Source: Pseudomonas sp. R4-35-07 (GTDB lineage Bacteria > Pseudomonadota > Gammaproteobacteria > Pseudomonadales > Pseudomonadaceae). Taken from it: DNA of 64,000 bases. Under the pieces are notes generated by a model. It was not told the origin of the DNA. It did not search any database and saw only the letters and a list, made by a program, of their open reading frames with translations. Both the position numbers and the translations under genes were made by a program. The stretch covers positions 1,116,001-1,180,000 of the forward strand of contig NZ_CP027732.1 of the NCBI RefSeq assembly GCF_003852235.1, read 5' to 3'. Below are positions 10,091-17,804 of the stretch, piece by piece (the stretch's first letter is position 1; each line of letters begins with the position of its first letter).

Positions 10091-10350
10091 CTGGCCGCTC
10101 ATCCTGTTTCCGGAAATTTTTTGAAATATTAGAGAAGATGGCACTGGTACTATAGTGATAGCACTTGCTATTTAGGCCAGTAGTTGTGGGGAGTTGGCAC
10201 GTTGAGATAGTTTTGTGCCACTACTGTTTAAAAAAAGTGGTGCCACTACGAAAAAAACCGACGAGTGTCGAGTGAAGAAATTGTTAGAGTTGTGTCTGGA
10301 AGTTTTTCTGGCGCCAAATAAATGACGATTCTCATTTGGAATACAGAACA

Positions 10351-10445
10351 AAATGTGGGAGGGGGCTTGCCCCCGATAGCGGGGTGTCAGTCTCTAAAAA
10401 GTTGACTGATCCACCGCCATCGGGAGCAAGCCCCCTCCCACATTT
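10351..10445. repeat. REPIN (inverted REP pair)
   Basis: AAATGTGGGAGGGGGCTTGC and its near-perfect reverse complement face each other across about 55 bases, between yaaA and the algD regulatory region. The core gatagcgg / ccgccatc also pairs. Confidence 0.9.
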
Positions 10446-10467
10446 GGTCCTCAGTGCCTGGCTGGCC

Positions 10468-11247
10468 TTATTCCGGTGCGTGATCGCGTAAAAACACCAG
10501 GTTGTCCGGCTTGGACTGCTCCGCATTGAAGCGATAACCCTGTGCATCGAACTGCTTGAGCCCGGCTGGGTCGTTGATCCGCTCTTGGATCACAAACCGG
10601 CTCATCATGCCCCGGGCTTTTTTCGCGTAGAAGCTGATGATCTTGTACTGGCCGTTCTTCAGGTCCTTGAACTCGGTGTTGATGACTCGTGCGTTCAGGG
10701 CCGTGCGCTTGACCGCCGAGAAATACTCGTTGGACGCCAGGTTGAGCAGCACATCGTCACCTTGTTCGGCCAGCGCCTCATTGAGCCACTCGCTGATGCG
10801 CGTGCCCCAGAAGGCATAGAGGTCCTTGCCACGGGCGTTGGCGAGTTTGGTGCCCATCTCCAGGCGATACGGCATCATCAGGTCCAGCGGGCGCAGCAGG
10901 CCGTACAGGCCGGAAAGCATGCGCAGGTGATCCTGTGCGTAGCTGAAGTCGGCGTCGCTGAAGGTTTCGGCGTTGAGGCCGGTGTACACGTCGCCCTTGA
11001 ACGCCAGCAGCGCCTGTTTGGCATTGGCCGGCGTGATAGCGGGCGTCCAGCTGCCGAACCGGGCGGCGTTGAGGCCACCGATCTTGTCGGACACGTGCAT
11101 CAACTCACTGATCTGCGCCGGGCTGAGTTCGCGCAGTTGCTCAATCAGTTCTTGGGAGTGATCAAGGTATTGCGGCTGGGTGAAGCGCGGGGTTACCGGC
11201 TTGGACTCGAAATCGAGGGTCTTGGCGGGGGAAATCACCATCAGCAT
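10468..11247 (-). CDS. yaaA: YaaA (DUF328), peroxide-stress protein
   Basis: Member of the YaaA/UPF0246 family, which in E. coli limits intracellular free iron during hydrogen-peroxide stress. The opening [17 protein letters not shown] is the family signature. Internal [23 protein letters not shown] and the C-terminal [12 protein letters not shown] also match. It has 259 residues, the normal length. The start at 11247 has GGAG 8 bases upstream. It is transcribed away from the deacetylase-like gene and has no operon partner. Confidence 0.95.
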   Translation of the reverse strand: MLMVISPAKTLDFESKPVTPRFTQPQYLDHSQELIEQLRELSPAQISELMHVSDKIGGLNAARFGSWTPAITPANAKQALLAFKGDVYTGLNAETFSDADFSYAQDHLRMLSGLYGLLRPLDLMMPYRLEMGTKLANARGKDLYAFWGTRISEWLNEALAEQGDDVLLNLASNEYFSAVKRTALNARVINTEFKDLKNGQYKIISFYAKKARGMMSRFVIQERINDPAGLKQFDAQGYRFNAEQSKPDNLVFLRDHAPE

Positions 11248-11379
11248 GAAGTTGGCTCCAGAAATCGTGGCGTGTAGCGTGGCTGCGATTCTAGGGGTTG
11301 GGGCGGTTTGACTCCACCTATGATGGTGATAGGCGCGATCCGCTATGATGGCCGGCAACTCTGGAGAGGGAGACCCCAA

Positions 11380-12504
11380 GTGCGATTAGCGCTTTTTGTG
11401 ACGGCGTGCCTGTGGTGCCTGAACGTGCAGGCCGCGCCGGTTGATGTCGCCAGCCTCGACCGTGGCACCTGGCCGGAAAAACTCAGCAGCCCGGCGCTGT
11501 TCGACGTCGCCTCGCGTGCGGAAATCCTGATGTTTGCCCATGGCTTGATCCTCAGCGAAGCCCAGGATGAAACCGCGCTCAAGCAACGCCTGGGGCTTAA
11601 GATCATCAACCTGGCGGCCATCGACGACCTGCGCCGCCAGCTTTGGCAGCGTTTGCTGGAGAACTACACGTTTGCCCAGCAGAGCTGTGAGCAAGACGCC
11701 TCGTTCTGCTACCTGGTGGAAAACATGGACGATCTGCGCGAGCAGGCCGGCAAATTCGAGGTCAGTGACAACTCTTTCTATATAGGCTGGGCCGCCCCCA
11801 GCCGGCAGTTCCATGGGCGCTATCTGGACGAACTGCTGCGCAAGGCCGCGTTGTTGCCGCAGATCAGCAGCGAAGTCGCGCGCTTCGGTGATCATGAACG
11901 CAATGGTGACGAGCTTAATGACCGGATGTTCCTGCTGACCTTCGACGGCGGGCCGGCACCGGTCGGCGGCAATACCGACTGGCTCGCCGACTACCTGCGC
12001 CAGCAAAAGATGAACGCTACGTTCTTCGCCCTCGGCAGCAGCCTGCAGACCCGTGTGGAACGCAGCTCGGCGGCCGATGTGCAGGCGCTGTACCAGGGGC
12101 AGTGCGTGGGCAGCCAGGGCTGGCAATATCGCTCCCACAGCCATTGGGTCGACTGGCAAGACTCGATCATCCGCAGCGCATCCCTGGTGCAGAACCTGCT
12201 GCCGGAAAACTATGTGCCGCTGTTCCGGCCGCCTTACGGGCAGCGCCGTGCGGACAGCCAGGGGTTCTTTCAGGCGCAAGGTCTGCAGGTGGCGTTGTGG
12301 GACATCGACTCCCAGGACGATCCGGGCAAGCTCAAGGCCGAGGAATCGGCGCAACGGGTGCTGACGCTGATGCTGTTGTGGCGCAAAGGGGTGATTGTGT
12401 TTCACGACACCCAGGACAAGGCGCGAGTGGCATTGCCGCTGCTGTTGCAGGCAACGGCGCAAAGTGGCCTGGGTTGGCAGGACTGCCGCGAGGCGTTTCG
12501 CTGA
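11380..12504 (+). CDS. Periplasmic polysaccharide-deacetylase-fold protein with degenerate metal site
   Basis: NodB-homology (carbohydrate esterase 4-like) protein with a signal peptide ([18 protein letters not shown]). The GTG at 11380 is supported by GGGAG 7 bases upstream. Fold motifs are present: TFDGGP (residues 187-192), [14 protein letters not shown] and VIVFHD. The usual zinc ligands are altered, however. The second Asp of TFDDGP is Gly190, and the H(S/T)xxH motif is H253-S-H-W-V257, so two of the three metal ligands are missing. It may be inactive, use another metal arrangement, or only bind polysaccharide. It is a single gene, divergent from yaaA. Confidence 0.8.
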   Translation: MRLALFVTACLWCLNVQAAPVDVASLDRGTWPEKLSSPALFDVASRAEILMFAHGLILSEAQDETALKQRLGLKIINLAAIDDLRRQLWQRLLENYTFAQQSCEQDASFCYLVENMDDLREQAGKFEVSDNSFYIGWAAPSRQFHGRYLDELLRKAALLPQISSEVARFGDHERNGDELNDRMFLLTFDGGPAPVGGNTDWLADYLRQQKMNATFFALGSSLQTRVERSSAADVQALYQGQCVGSQGWQYRSHSHWVDWQDSIIRSASLVQNLLPENYVPLFRPPYGQRRADSQGFFQAQGLQVALWDIDSQDDPGKLKAEESAQRVLTLMLLWRKGVIVFHDTQDKARVALPLLLQATAQSGLGWQDCREAFR

Positions 12505-12538
12505 AAATGCCCGGCCCTGCTGGGTGAGAGGCATTTTC
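12503..12538 (+). terminator. Stem-loop after the deacetylase-like gene
   Basis: GAAAATGCC and GGCATTTTC form a 9-base stem that begins in the stop codon region of the deacetylase-like gene. No strong T-run follows, so termination efficiency is uncertain. Confidence 0.45.
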
Positions 12539-12845
12539 GGGGTGATTTGCTGCGACATTTCGCAGCAGGCGGACTTCCGACTTTAACGGCCTGCCTGGCA
12601 CTCGGCTAGTGCTATTCGTCATCCTGAAAAATAAACTTCAAAAAAGCGTCAAAGTGCTTTTTCCTGTCATGGGTTTTGCGGTATTACGAAGTCAGATCGC
12701 CGAACCCTGCAACACAGGTGGCGTCTTCCAAGACTCCTCATGTGGGCACCGCACTTGACGTCACTCAAGCTGCGGTCGGTGGTCGAATCGAGGCGCAGCA
12801 CCGCCCAGGTATTGCGTCGACTGGCTCCCACAAAGGTGACCGAGT
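12539..12845. other. Intergenic region upstream of phoH
   Basis: About 300 bases without a credible gene. It presumably holds the phoH promoter. I could not identify a specific operator or a small-RNA gene. Confidence 0.5.
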
Positions 12846-14240
12846 ATGGATGATCATGGACGCACCCCTTCTTCCGACCAGCCAATCCTTTATGTGCTTG
12901 ATACCAACGTACTGATTCACGATCCAAACGCACTGCTTAATTTTGAAGAACACCATGTCGCCATCCCGATGATCGTGCTGGAGGAACTCGACAAACTCAA
13001 AAGCGGCCACCACAGCGTCGCCGCCGAATGCCGCCAGGCCATCCGCCTGATCGACAAGACCCTGGGTGAAGCCTCGCCCGAGGACGTTGAAGTCGGCGTA
13101 CCGATCCAGCGCGGCAAAAGCGGGCCCAAGGGTTTGCTGTCGATCCTGATGAGCAAGCGCAACGAGCCCAACAGCCTGCTGCCGGAAAACCTTAACGACA
13201 ACAAGATCATCAACCAATTGATCGACCTGCACGCGCGCGACAAGGACCTGCGCGTGGTGCTGGTGACCAAAGACATCAATATGCGCCTCAAGGCCCGAGC
13301 GTGTGGGATCGCGGCCGAGGACTACAGCACCGACCAACTGGTTGACGACGTGTCGATGTTGTCGCGCGGTTATCACATGATGACCGGCTCGTTCTGGGAC
13401 CGCGTCAGCAAGGTCGAGACCCGCCAGGACCATGGCCGCACCTGGCACCAAGTGCAACTGATCGACAACCTGCCGGCCGTGCATATCAATGAATTCATCG
13501 TCGACGAGCAGGGCTTCGTGGGCTGGATCAAAGAGATCCAGGTCGACAAGCTGCTGATCCTCGACCTGCATCAGGAACCCCTGTTGCACCAGGAAGCCTG
13601 GGGCCTGAAACCGCGCGATATCTACCAGAGCCTGGCGCTGTACGCGCTGCTCGACCCGGACATCCACCTGGTCAACCTGACCGGCGCCGCCGGCTCGGGC
13701 AAAACCATCTTGGCCCTGGCCGCTGCTATCGAACAGACCATGGTGACCAAGCGCTATCGCCGCATCATCGCCACCCGTAGCGTGCAGGGCCTGGACCAGG
13801 AAATCGGTTTCCTGCCCGGCACCGAAGCAGAAAAAATGGAGCCATGGCTGGGGGCGATCACCGACAACCTCGAAGCCTTGCACATGGACGACGAAAACAC
13901 CCATGGCAGCGTCGACTACATCCTCAGCAAAGTGCCGTTGCAGTTCAAATCCCTCAACTACATCCGAGGCCGCAGCTTCCAGCAGAGCCTGATTTTGATC
14001 GATGAATGCCAGAACCTCACCCCGCACCAGATGAAAACCATCATCACCCGTGCCGGCGCTGGTTCCAAAGTGGTGTGCCTGGGCAACCTGGCGCAGATCG
14101 ACACCCCTTACCTGTCCGCGACCAGCTCCGGGCTGACCTACCTGACGGAACGCTTCAAAGACTTCCCGAACGGCGTGCACATCGCGCTGCAAGGGGTGCC
14201 ACGTTCGATCCTGGCCGAATACGCAGAGTCGCATCTCTGA
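12846..14240 (+). CDS. PIN domain-PhoH ATPase fusion (YlaK-like)
   Basis: Two-domain cytoplasmic protein of 464 residues. The N-terminal PIN nuclease domain (about 13-150) has the acidic start YVLDTNVLIHD and a later VTKDINMRLKA. The C-terminal PhoH P-loop domain has Walker A GAAGSGKT near residue 280, the Walker B-like LILIDECQNL, and the typical ending YLTERFKDFPNGVHIAL. Related PhoH2 proteins couple RNA unwinding to RNase activity; that role is inferred here. The ribosome site AAGGTG lies 7 bases before ATG 12846. It differs from the plain PhoH found beside ybeY because of the PIN domain. Confidence 0.92.
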   Translation: MDDHGRTPSSDQPILYVLDTNVLIHDPNALLNFEEHHVAIPMIVLEELDKLKSGHHSVAAECRQAIRLIDKTLGEASPEDVEVGVPIQRGKSGPKGLLSILMSKRNEPNSLLPENLNDNKIINQLIDLHARDKDLRVVLVTKDINMRLKARACGIAAEDYSTDQLVDDVSMLSRGYHMMTGSFWDRVSKVETRQDHGRTWHQVQLIDNLPAVHINEFIVDEQGFVGWIKEIQVDKLLILDLHQEPLLHQEAWGLKPRDIYQSLALYALLDPDIHLVNLTGAAGSGKTILALAAAIEQTMVTKRYRRIIATRSVQGLDQEIGFLPGTEAEKMEPWLGAITDNLEALHMDDENTHGSVDYILSKVPLQFKSLNYIRGRSFQQSLILIDECQNLTPHQMKTIITRAGAGSKVVCLGNLAQIDTPYLSATSSGLTYLTERFKDFPNGVHIALQGVPRSILAEYAESHL

Positions 14241-14253
14241 GTAGCAAGCTTTA

Positions 14254-14318
14254 AGCTACAAGCTGCAAGTTGGTCCAGTGAGCTTTTCACTTGCCGCTTG
14301 CAGCTTGTAGCTTTTTTG
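14254..14318 (+). terminator. Rho-independent terminator between phoH and moaC
   Basis: A 16-base perfect stem (AGCTACAAGCTGCAAG at 14254-14269 with its complement at 14297-14312) is followed by a run of six T. The arms are the repeated agcttgcagctt-type sequence common between Pseudomonas genes. Confidence 0.85.
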
Positions 14319-14336
14319 CTGCCTCAAGGAGGCTCT

Positions 14337-14810
14337 GTGCTGACTCATCTAGATTCCCAAGGTCGCGCCCATATGGTCGACGTCACCGACAAAGCCGTGA
14401 CGTTCCGCGAAGCGGTGGCCGAAGCGCGGGTGCGCATGCTGCCCGGCACCCTGCAAATGATTGTCGACGGCGCCCATCCCAAGGGCGACGTGTTCGCCGT
14501 GGCCCGCATCGCCGGGATCCAGGCGGCAAAGAAAACCAGTGACCTGATCCCTCTGTGCCACCCGCTGATGCTTACCGGCGTCAAGGTCGAACTGCGTGCC
14601 GACGGTGCCGACGCCGTGTACATCCTGGCGCGCTGCAAGCTCTCCGGCCAGACCGGCGTGGAGATGGAGGCGCTGACCGCCGCCAGCGTCGCAGCGCTGA
14701 CGATCTACGACATGTGCAAGGCCGTGGACCGGGGCATGACCATCGAAAGTATTCGCCTGCTGGAAAAGCTTGGCGGTAAAAGCGGGCATTTCAAGGCGGA
14801 CCAGCAATGA
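14337..14810 (+). CDS. moaC: MoaC, cyclic pyranopterin monophosphate synthase
   Basis: Molybdenum-cofactor enzyme that turns 3',8-cyclo-GTP into cyclic pyranopterin monophosphate. Conserved family segments are [44 protein letters not shown] and [24 protein letters not shown]. At 157 residues it matches the E. coli protein. GTG 14337 is chosen because AAGGAGG lies just upstream; an earlier start would put coding sequence in the terminator stem. It is the first of three tightly spaced moa genes. Confidence 0.97.
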   Translation: MLTHLDSQGRAHMVDVTDKAVTFREAVAEARVRMLPGTLQMIVDGAHPKGDVFAVARIAGIQAAKKTSDLIPLCHPLMLTGVKVELRADGADAVYILARCKLSGQTGVEMEALTAASVAALTIYDMCKAVDRGMTIESIRLLEKLGGKSGHFKADQQ

Positions 14811-15049
14811 GTATCAACGTACTGTTTTTTGCGCGATATGCCGAAGCGGTGGGCTTTGATTCGTTGGAAATGGAAGGTGAGTTTGCCACCGTTGATGCCG
14901 TGCGCCTGGCACTGGCCGCTGACCTGGAGTTCGCAGTACTCAACGAGGCGAGTCTGATGTGTGCGCGCAACGAAGAGCTGTGCAATCTCGACGAGCCGGT
15001 CGAGGCCGGTGACGAAATCGCGTTTTTCCCGCCCGTGACCGGAGGCTGA
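14807..15049 (+). CDS. moaD: MoaD, molybdopterin synthase sulfur-carrier subunit
   Basis: Small ubiquitin-like sulfur carrier of 80 residues ending in the essential Gly-Gly (FFPPVTGG), whose thiocarboxylate donates sulfur to molybdopterin. It overlaps moaC by 4 bases (ATGA) and is followed 2 bases later by moaE, so subunit stoichiometry is probably set by coupled translation. Confidence 0.96.
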   Translation: MSINVLFFARYAEAVGFDSLEMEGEFATVDAVRLALAADLEFAVLNEASLMCARNEELCNLDEPVEAGDEIAFFPPVTGG

Positions 15050-15051
15050 AC

Positions 15052-15498
15052 ATGGCCATTCGTGTGCAGGTCGAAGCCTTTGATCCGGGCGCCGAAGTCA
15101 ACGCGATGCATGCGGCCAATGTGGGCGTGGGCGCGGTGGTGAGCTTTGTCGGCTATGTGCGCGATTTCAATGATGGCCGCGAAGTGGCGGGGATGTTCCT
15201 GGAGCATTATCCCGGCATGACCGAAAAGGCACTGGCCAAGATCGCCGTCGAGGCCGAGCAACGCTGGCCGCTGCTCAAATTGGAGGTGCTGCACCGCATC
15301 GGTGCCCTGGAACCCGGCGAGCCCATTGTCTTTGTAGCCGCCGCCAGTGCCCACCGCCAGGCCGCGTTCGACGCCTGTGCTTTTGTGATGGACTACCTGA
15401 AGACCCGCGCGCCGTTCTGGAAAAAGGAAAACACCAGTGAAGGGCCGCGCTGGGTGGAAGGGCGGGACAGTGATCATGTGGCGGCGGATCGTTGGTAG
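15052..15498 (+). CDS. moaE: MoaE, molybdopterin synthase catalytic subunit
   Basis: Large subunit that partners MoaD and converts cyclic pyranopterin monophosphate to molybdopterin. Family motifs visible are GAVVSFVGYVRDFNDG, LEHYPGMTEKAL, HRIGALEPGEPIVFVAAASAHRQ and the C-terminal lysine region APFWKKE. It has 148 residues, the usual length. It is the last gene of the moaCDE unit. Confidence 0.96.
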   Translation: MAIRVQVEAFDPGAEVNAMHAANVGVGAVVSFVGYVRDFNDGREVAGMFLEHYPGMTEKALAKIAVEAEQRWPLLKLEVLHRIGALEPGEPIVFVAAASAHRQAAFDACAFVMDYLKTRAPFWKKENTSEGPRWVEGRDSDHVAADRW

Positions 15499-15570
15499 GG
15501 GTGAACATCGTCAACTGTTAACTCTATTTAGGCTATAAAACACTCAGGCTTAGGCCAAAGGGTTCTGCAT

Positions 15571-15590
15571 AACTGTCAAATCTGACAGTT
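15571..15590. promoter_or_regulatory. Perfect palindrome upstream of the duplicated-unit gene
   Basis: AACTGTCA and TGACAGTT pair perfectly around AATC. It lies about 135 bases before the start at 15724 in a clearly AT-rich stretch. It may be a regulator's operator; no T-run follows, so it is not an obvious terminator. Confidence 0.45.
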
Positions 15591-15723
15591 GTTCGTCATT
15601 TTCTTTTAAGACTTAATTACTCTTGTCGGCATAGGTTTTTTCTTTAGGAGTAACCAGCCTGGGTTGAGTAATTATGCCTCCGGTTGTATTTCATAGAAAT
15701 TGAAAATACCAGGGAGAAAGAAG

Positions 15724-17706
15724 ATGACTGAGACGACTAAACTGTCCAGACTTTCCCATTTCAGGGTTACATGCCCGGATGGCTCGCAGTTTACCAATAA
15801 ACTTTATGCTAATGGACGGCATCAAAGTGAGGTTGTTGTTGAAGTCATAAAGGAATGTCAAATCAACGCTGGGGTGTGGCAACGTACCGAGTTAACTAAT
15901 GAGGAAATTGCGAGTGTGAGAGTGGCTCCATTTTTTTCAGACGATGGGCAGTCACTACCTAGTGGTTGGCGGTGTGATGATAAAAAAAATATTTATAGCG
16001 AAGGATTGTGGGAGCGTGAACAAAAAGTGGGTTCGGAACCTGATGCTTATAATCCAGGTACCTTGGTTCAGAGGGTTTCTCGTTATCTGCGGTTCAGTTC
16101 GCAAGAAGGGCCCTTGGATGCGGTCACTTTTGTAGCGTATATGGTTGTGGATAGTCAGGTTTATACAACCCGATTGTCGGCGGAGAATAGCTGCTTTGAT
16201 TCTTCGGTTACCCTTCAGCCAGTAATGCCATTTAGACTATCTGTGAGTGAGTTGATTGAATATAGACATAGCGCAGTTTCGGCCTCAGATTTTTATGCGA
16301 CGGTATATTACTGGATGCCTCCGGCAGGAGTAGTATTTGTTGCACAAGAAGGTCTTGATAGATCGTTGAATATGCAGTACGAAGGCGATCACTTTCAGAC
16401 GAGCTACGCTTATACTAAGCAGGGTAATAGCATTCCCCATAAGGGTGGTGTAGTTATTAATAAGGAACATTCGCCCGTTATGCGGGAGGATATATTTAAG
16501 CCTTATGGTTATCCGGTTTACAATTATCCTGTCCGGGTTGATATGCGGCCGACAATTATGAGGGCTATAATTGCACACTCTCTCGCTTTGAAAGTTGACG
16601 TTACACGCGATTCGAATAGCACATGGAGCTTGATGGATAATTTTGGAAATATTCACCGGTTCTTTCTGGTGCCGAATGGTGCTGGTGGCGGTTTGCGTTT
16701 AGAGGATTATGAGTTTCGGCCTGAAACTAATATTAGAAATTTCAAAATTATATTTCCCGATGGTCTCCCCACCAGTAATGCCCTTTATGCCAATGGTCGC
16801 CATCAATGTAAGGTTTTGATTGAGGCTACTAAGGAGGAATATCTGCCGGATGGTACTTGGCGAGCCGTACCCTTGACTCGAGCAGAGTGTAACAGTGCAA
16901 CAGTAACACTTTATTCGGTGAATGATGGTCAAGCACTTCCGTCGGGTTGGAGCTGTGATACGTCAAAGAATATTTATGATTCGGGTCTTTGGACCCGAGG
17001 TTCGGAAAAAAACGATCCTGAGAAACTTGCCGGCATGGATTACGCAGGGCCTGGGCCTCTGGTTGAAATAATTGATCGATATATGCGCGTCGATCCAAGT
17101 CGTCCGATTGAACCGATGCGGTTTATGGCACGGATAGTCGTCGATGGAAAGGTCTATACAACATACCACTCCAGTGGCGGAGAGTATGTGACTATTACCC
17201 CTACAAGGCCCTATACAGTAAAAGCTGCTGAGTTGATTTCATTTCCCGATCTGGATGCTTACAATGATGAAATTGCTGATTGTGATATTTACTACTGGTT
17301 GTTGCCATCCACGTTGCGGTTCCTTGTCAATAAAGGTCTTGATAGACCTTTATCAATGGATAACGAGGGTGATTACTTTACAACGTGTTGGTCGACATAT
17401 CATAGTGCTGTAAAACGCTACCTTAAGGCAGGAGTTCTGGTCACTAAAGATAGTCCTGAGCTGAGGATCCGAATGAAGGATGTTCATAGGCATATTTATG
17501 GGGGCGGAGATGGAACAAACCCATATATACCGTTTAACAAACACAATACGATGATGCGTGCTGTAAGACTGCAGGTGAAAAATACTACATTTACTACTGG
17601 TGATACACATACTCCTTGGCGTCTATGGGATAACCATGGGTGTGAGCATGTGTATCGACTCGAGATGCACGAAAACGGGACGCGTATTTTATTGAAAGAT
17701 TTTTGA
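15724..17706 (+). CDS. Unrecognised protein made of two ~325-residue repeats, upstream of the RHS gene
   Basis: I do not recognise this 660-residue protein. It is an internal duplication: residues 13-339 and 340-660 align along their whole length. Shared elements in order are LYANGRHQ, GQ(S/A)LPSGWxCDxxKNIYxxGLW, VVDxxVYTT, DxxYYWxxP, GLDRxLxMxxEGDxFxT and WxLxDNxGxxH. There is no signal peptide, no clear transmembrane helix and no known catalytic motif. ATG 15724 has GGGAG 8 bases upstream; a TTG at 15700 is in frame but weaker. The gene is noticeably AT-richer than its neighbours, suggesting transfer. It precedes the RHS gene by 98 bases on the same strand, so it may be a partner, carrier or co-secreted protein of the RHS product. 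That is inference. Confidence 0.85.
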   Translation: MTETTKLSRLSHFRVTCPDGSQFTNKLYANGRHQSEVVVEVIKECQINAGVWQRTELTNEEIASVRVAPFFSDDGQSLPSGWRCDDKKNIYSEGLWEREQKVGSEPDAYNPGTLVQRVSRYLRFSSQEGPLDAVTFVAYMVVDSQVYTTRLSAENSCFDSSVTLQPVMPFRLSVSELIEYRHSAVSASDFYATVYYWMPPAGVVFVAQEGLDRSLNMQYEGDHFQTSYAYTKQGNSIPHKGGVVINKEHSPVMREDIFKPYGYPVYNYPVRVDMRPTIMRAIIAHSLALKVDVTRDSNSTWSLMDNFGNIHRFFLVPNGAGGGLRLEDYEFRPETNIRNFKIIFPDGLPTSNALYANGRHQCKVLIEATKEEYLPDGTWRAVPLTRAECNSATVTLYSVNDGQALPSGWSCDTSKNIYDSGLWTRGSEKNDPEKLAGMDYAGPGPLVEIIDRYMRVDPSRPIEPMRFMARIVVDGKVYTTYHSSGGEYVTITPTRPYTVKAAELISFPDLDAYNDEIADCDIYYWLLPSTLRFLVNKGLDRPLSMDNEGDYFTTCWSTYHSAVKRYLKAGVLVTKDSPELRIRMKDVHRHIYGGGDGTNPYIPFNKHNTMMRAVRLQVKNTTFTTGDTHTPWRLWDNHGCEHVYRLEMHENGTRILLKDF

Positions 17707-17758
17707 TCTGCGATGCCGGTGATGCGCTCTCAGGTTAAGCTGGCTCTTTCTAGGTACA

Positions 17759-17770
17759 TGACTTAAGTCA
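17759..17770. promoter_or_regulatory. 12-base perfect palindrome before the RHS gene
   Basis: TGACTTAAGTCA lies 34 bases before the RHS start codon, between the two island genes. It could be an operator allowing separate control of the RHS gene. Confidence 0.35.
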
Positions 17771-17804
17771 GTGCGCTGAGTTTATTAAGCGTGAGAGGTG
17801 TTTT

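Larger units (their letters stand above)
9592..10350 (-). promoter_or_regulatory. algD leader and upstream regulatory region
   Basis: About 760 bases without a credible gene; a 63-codon frame at 9730-9921 lacks a ribosome site and looks spurious. The region is AT-richer than its surroundings and carries the AlgU-type promoter candidate at 10064-10090. There is a possible AmrZ site at 9840, a direct repeat GTGCCACTAC at 10215-10224 and 10240-10249, and an inverted repeat (ATGAGCGG / CCGCTCAT) at 10065-10101 overlapping the promoter. No clear AlgR box (CCGTTCGTC) was found. Confidence 0.7.

Noticed and set aside
10351..10445. CRISPR-like or mobile-element reading of the repeated palindromes
   Set aside because: Copies are dispersed singly with paired inverted ends and no regular spacers; they are REPINs.
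11386..12558. 390-codon minus-strand frame opposite the deacetylase-like gene
   Set aside because: No domain; the plus-strand gene has a signal peptide, a ribosome site and NodB motifs.
12765..14234. 489-codon minus-strand frame opposite the PIN-PhoH gene
   Set aside because: Shadow of a clear PIN-PhoH protein.
14254..14312. Small-RNA gene between phoH and moaC
   Set aside because: The perfect stem followed by T6 is fully explained as a terminator.
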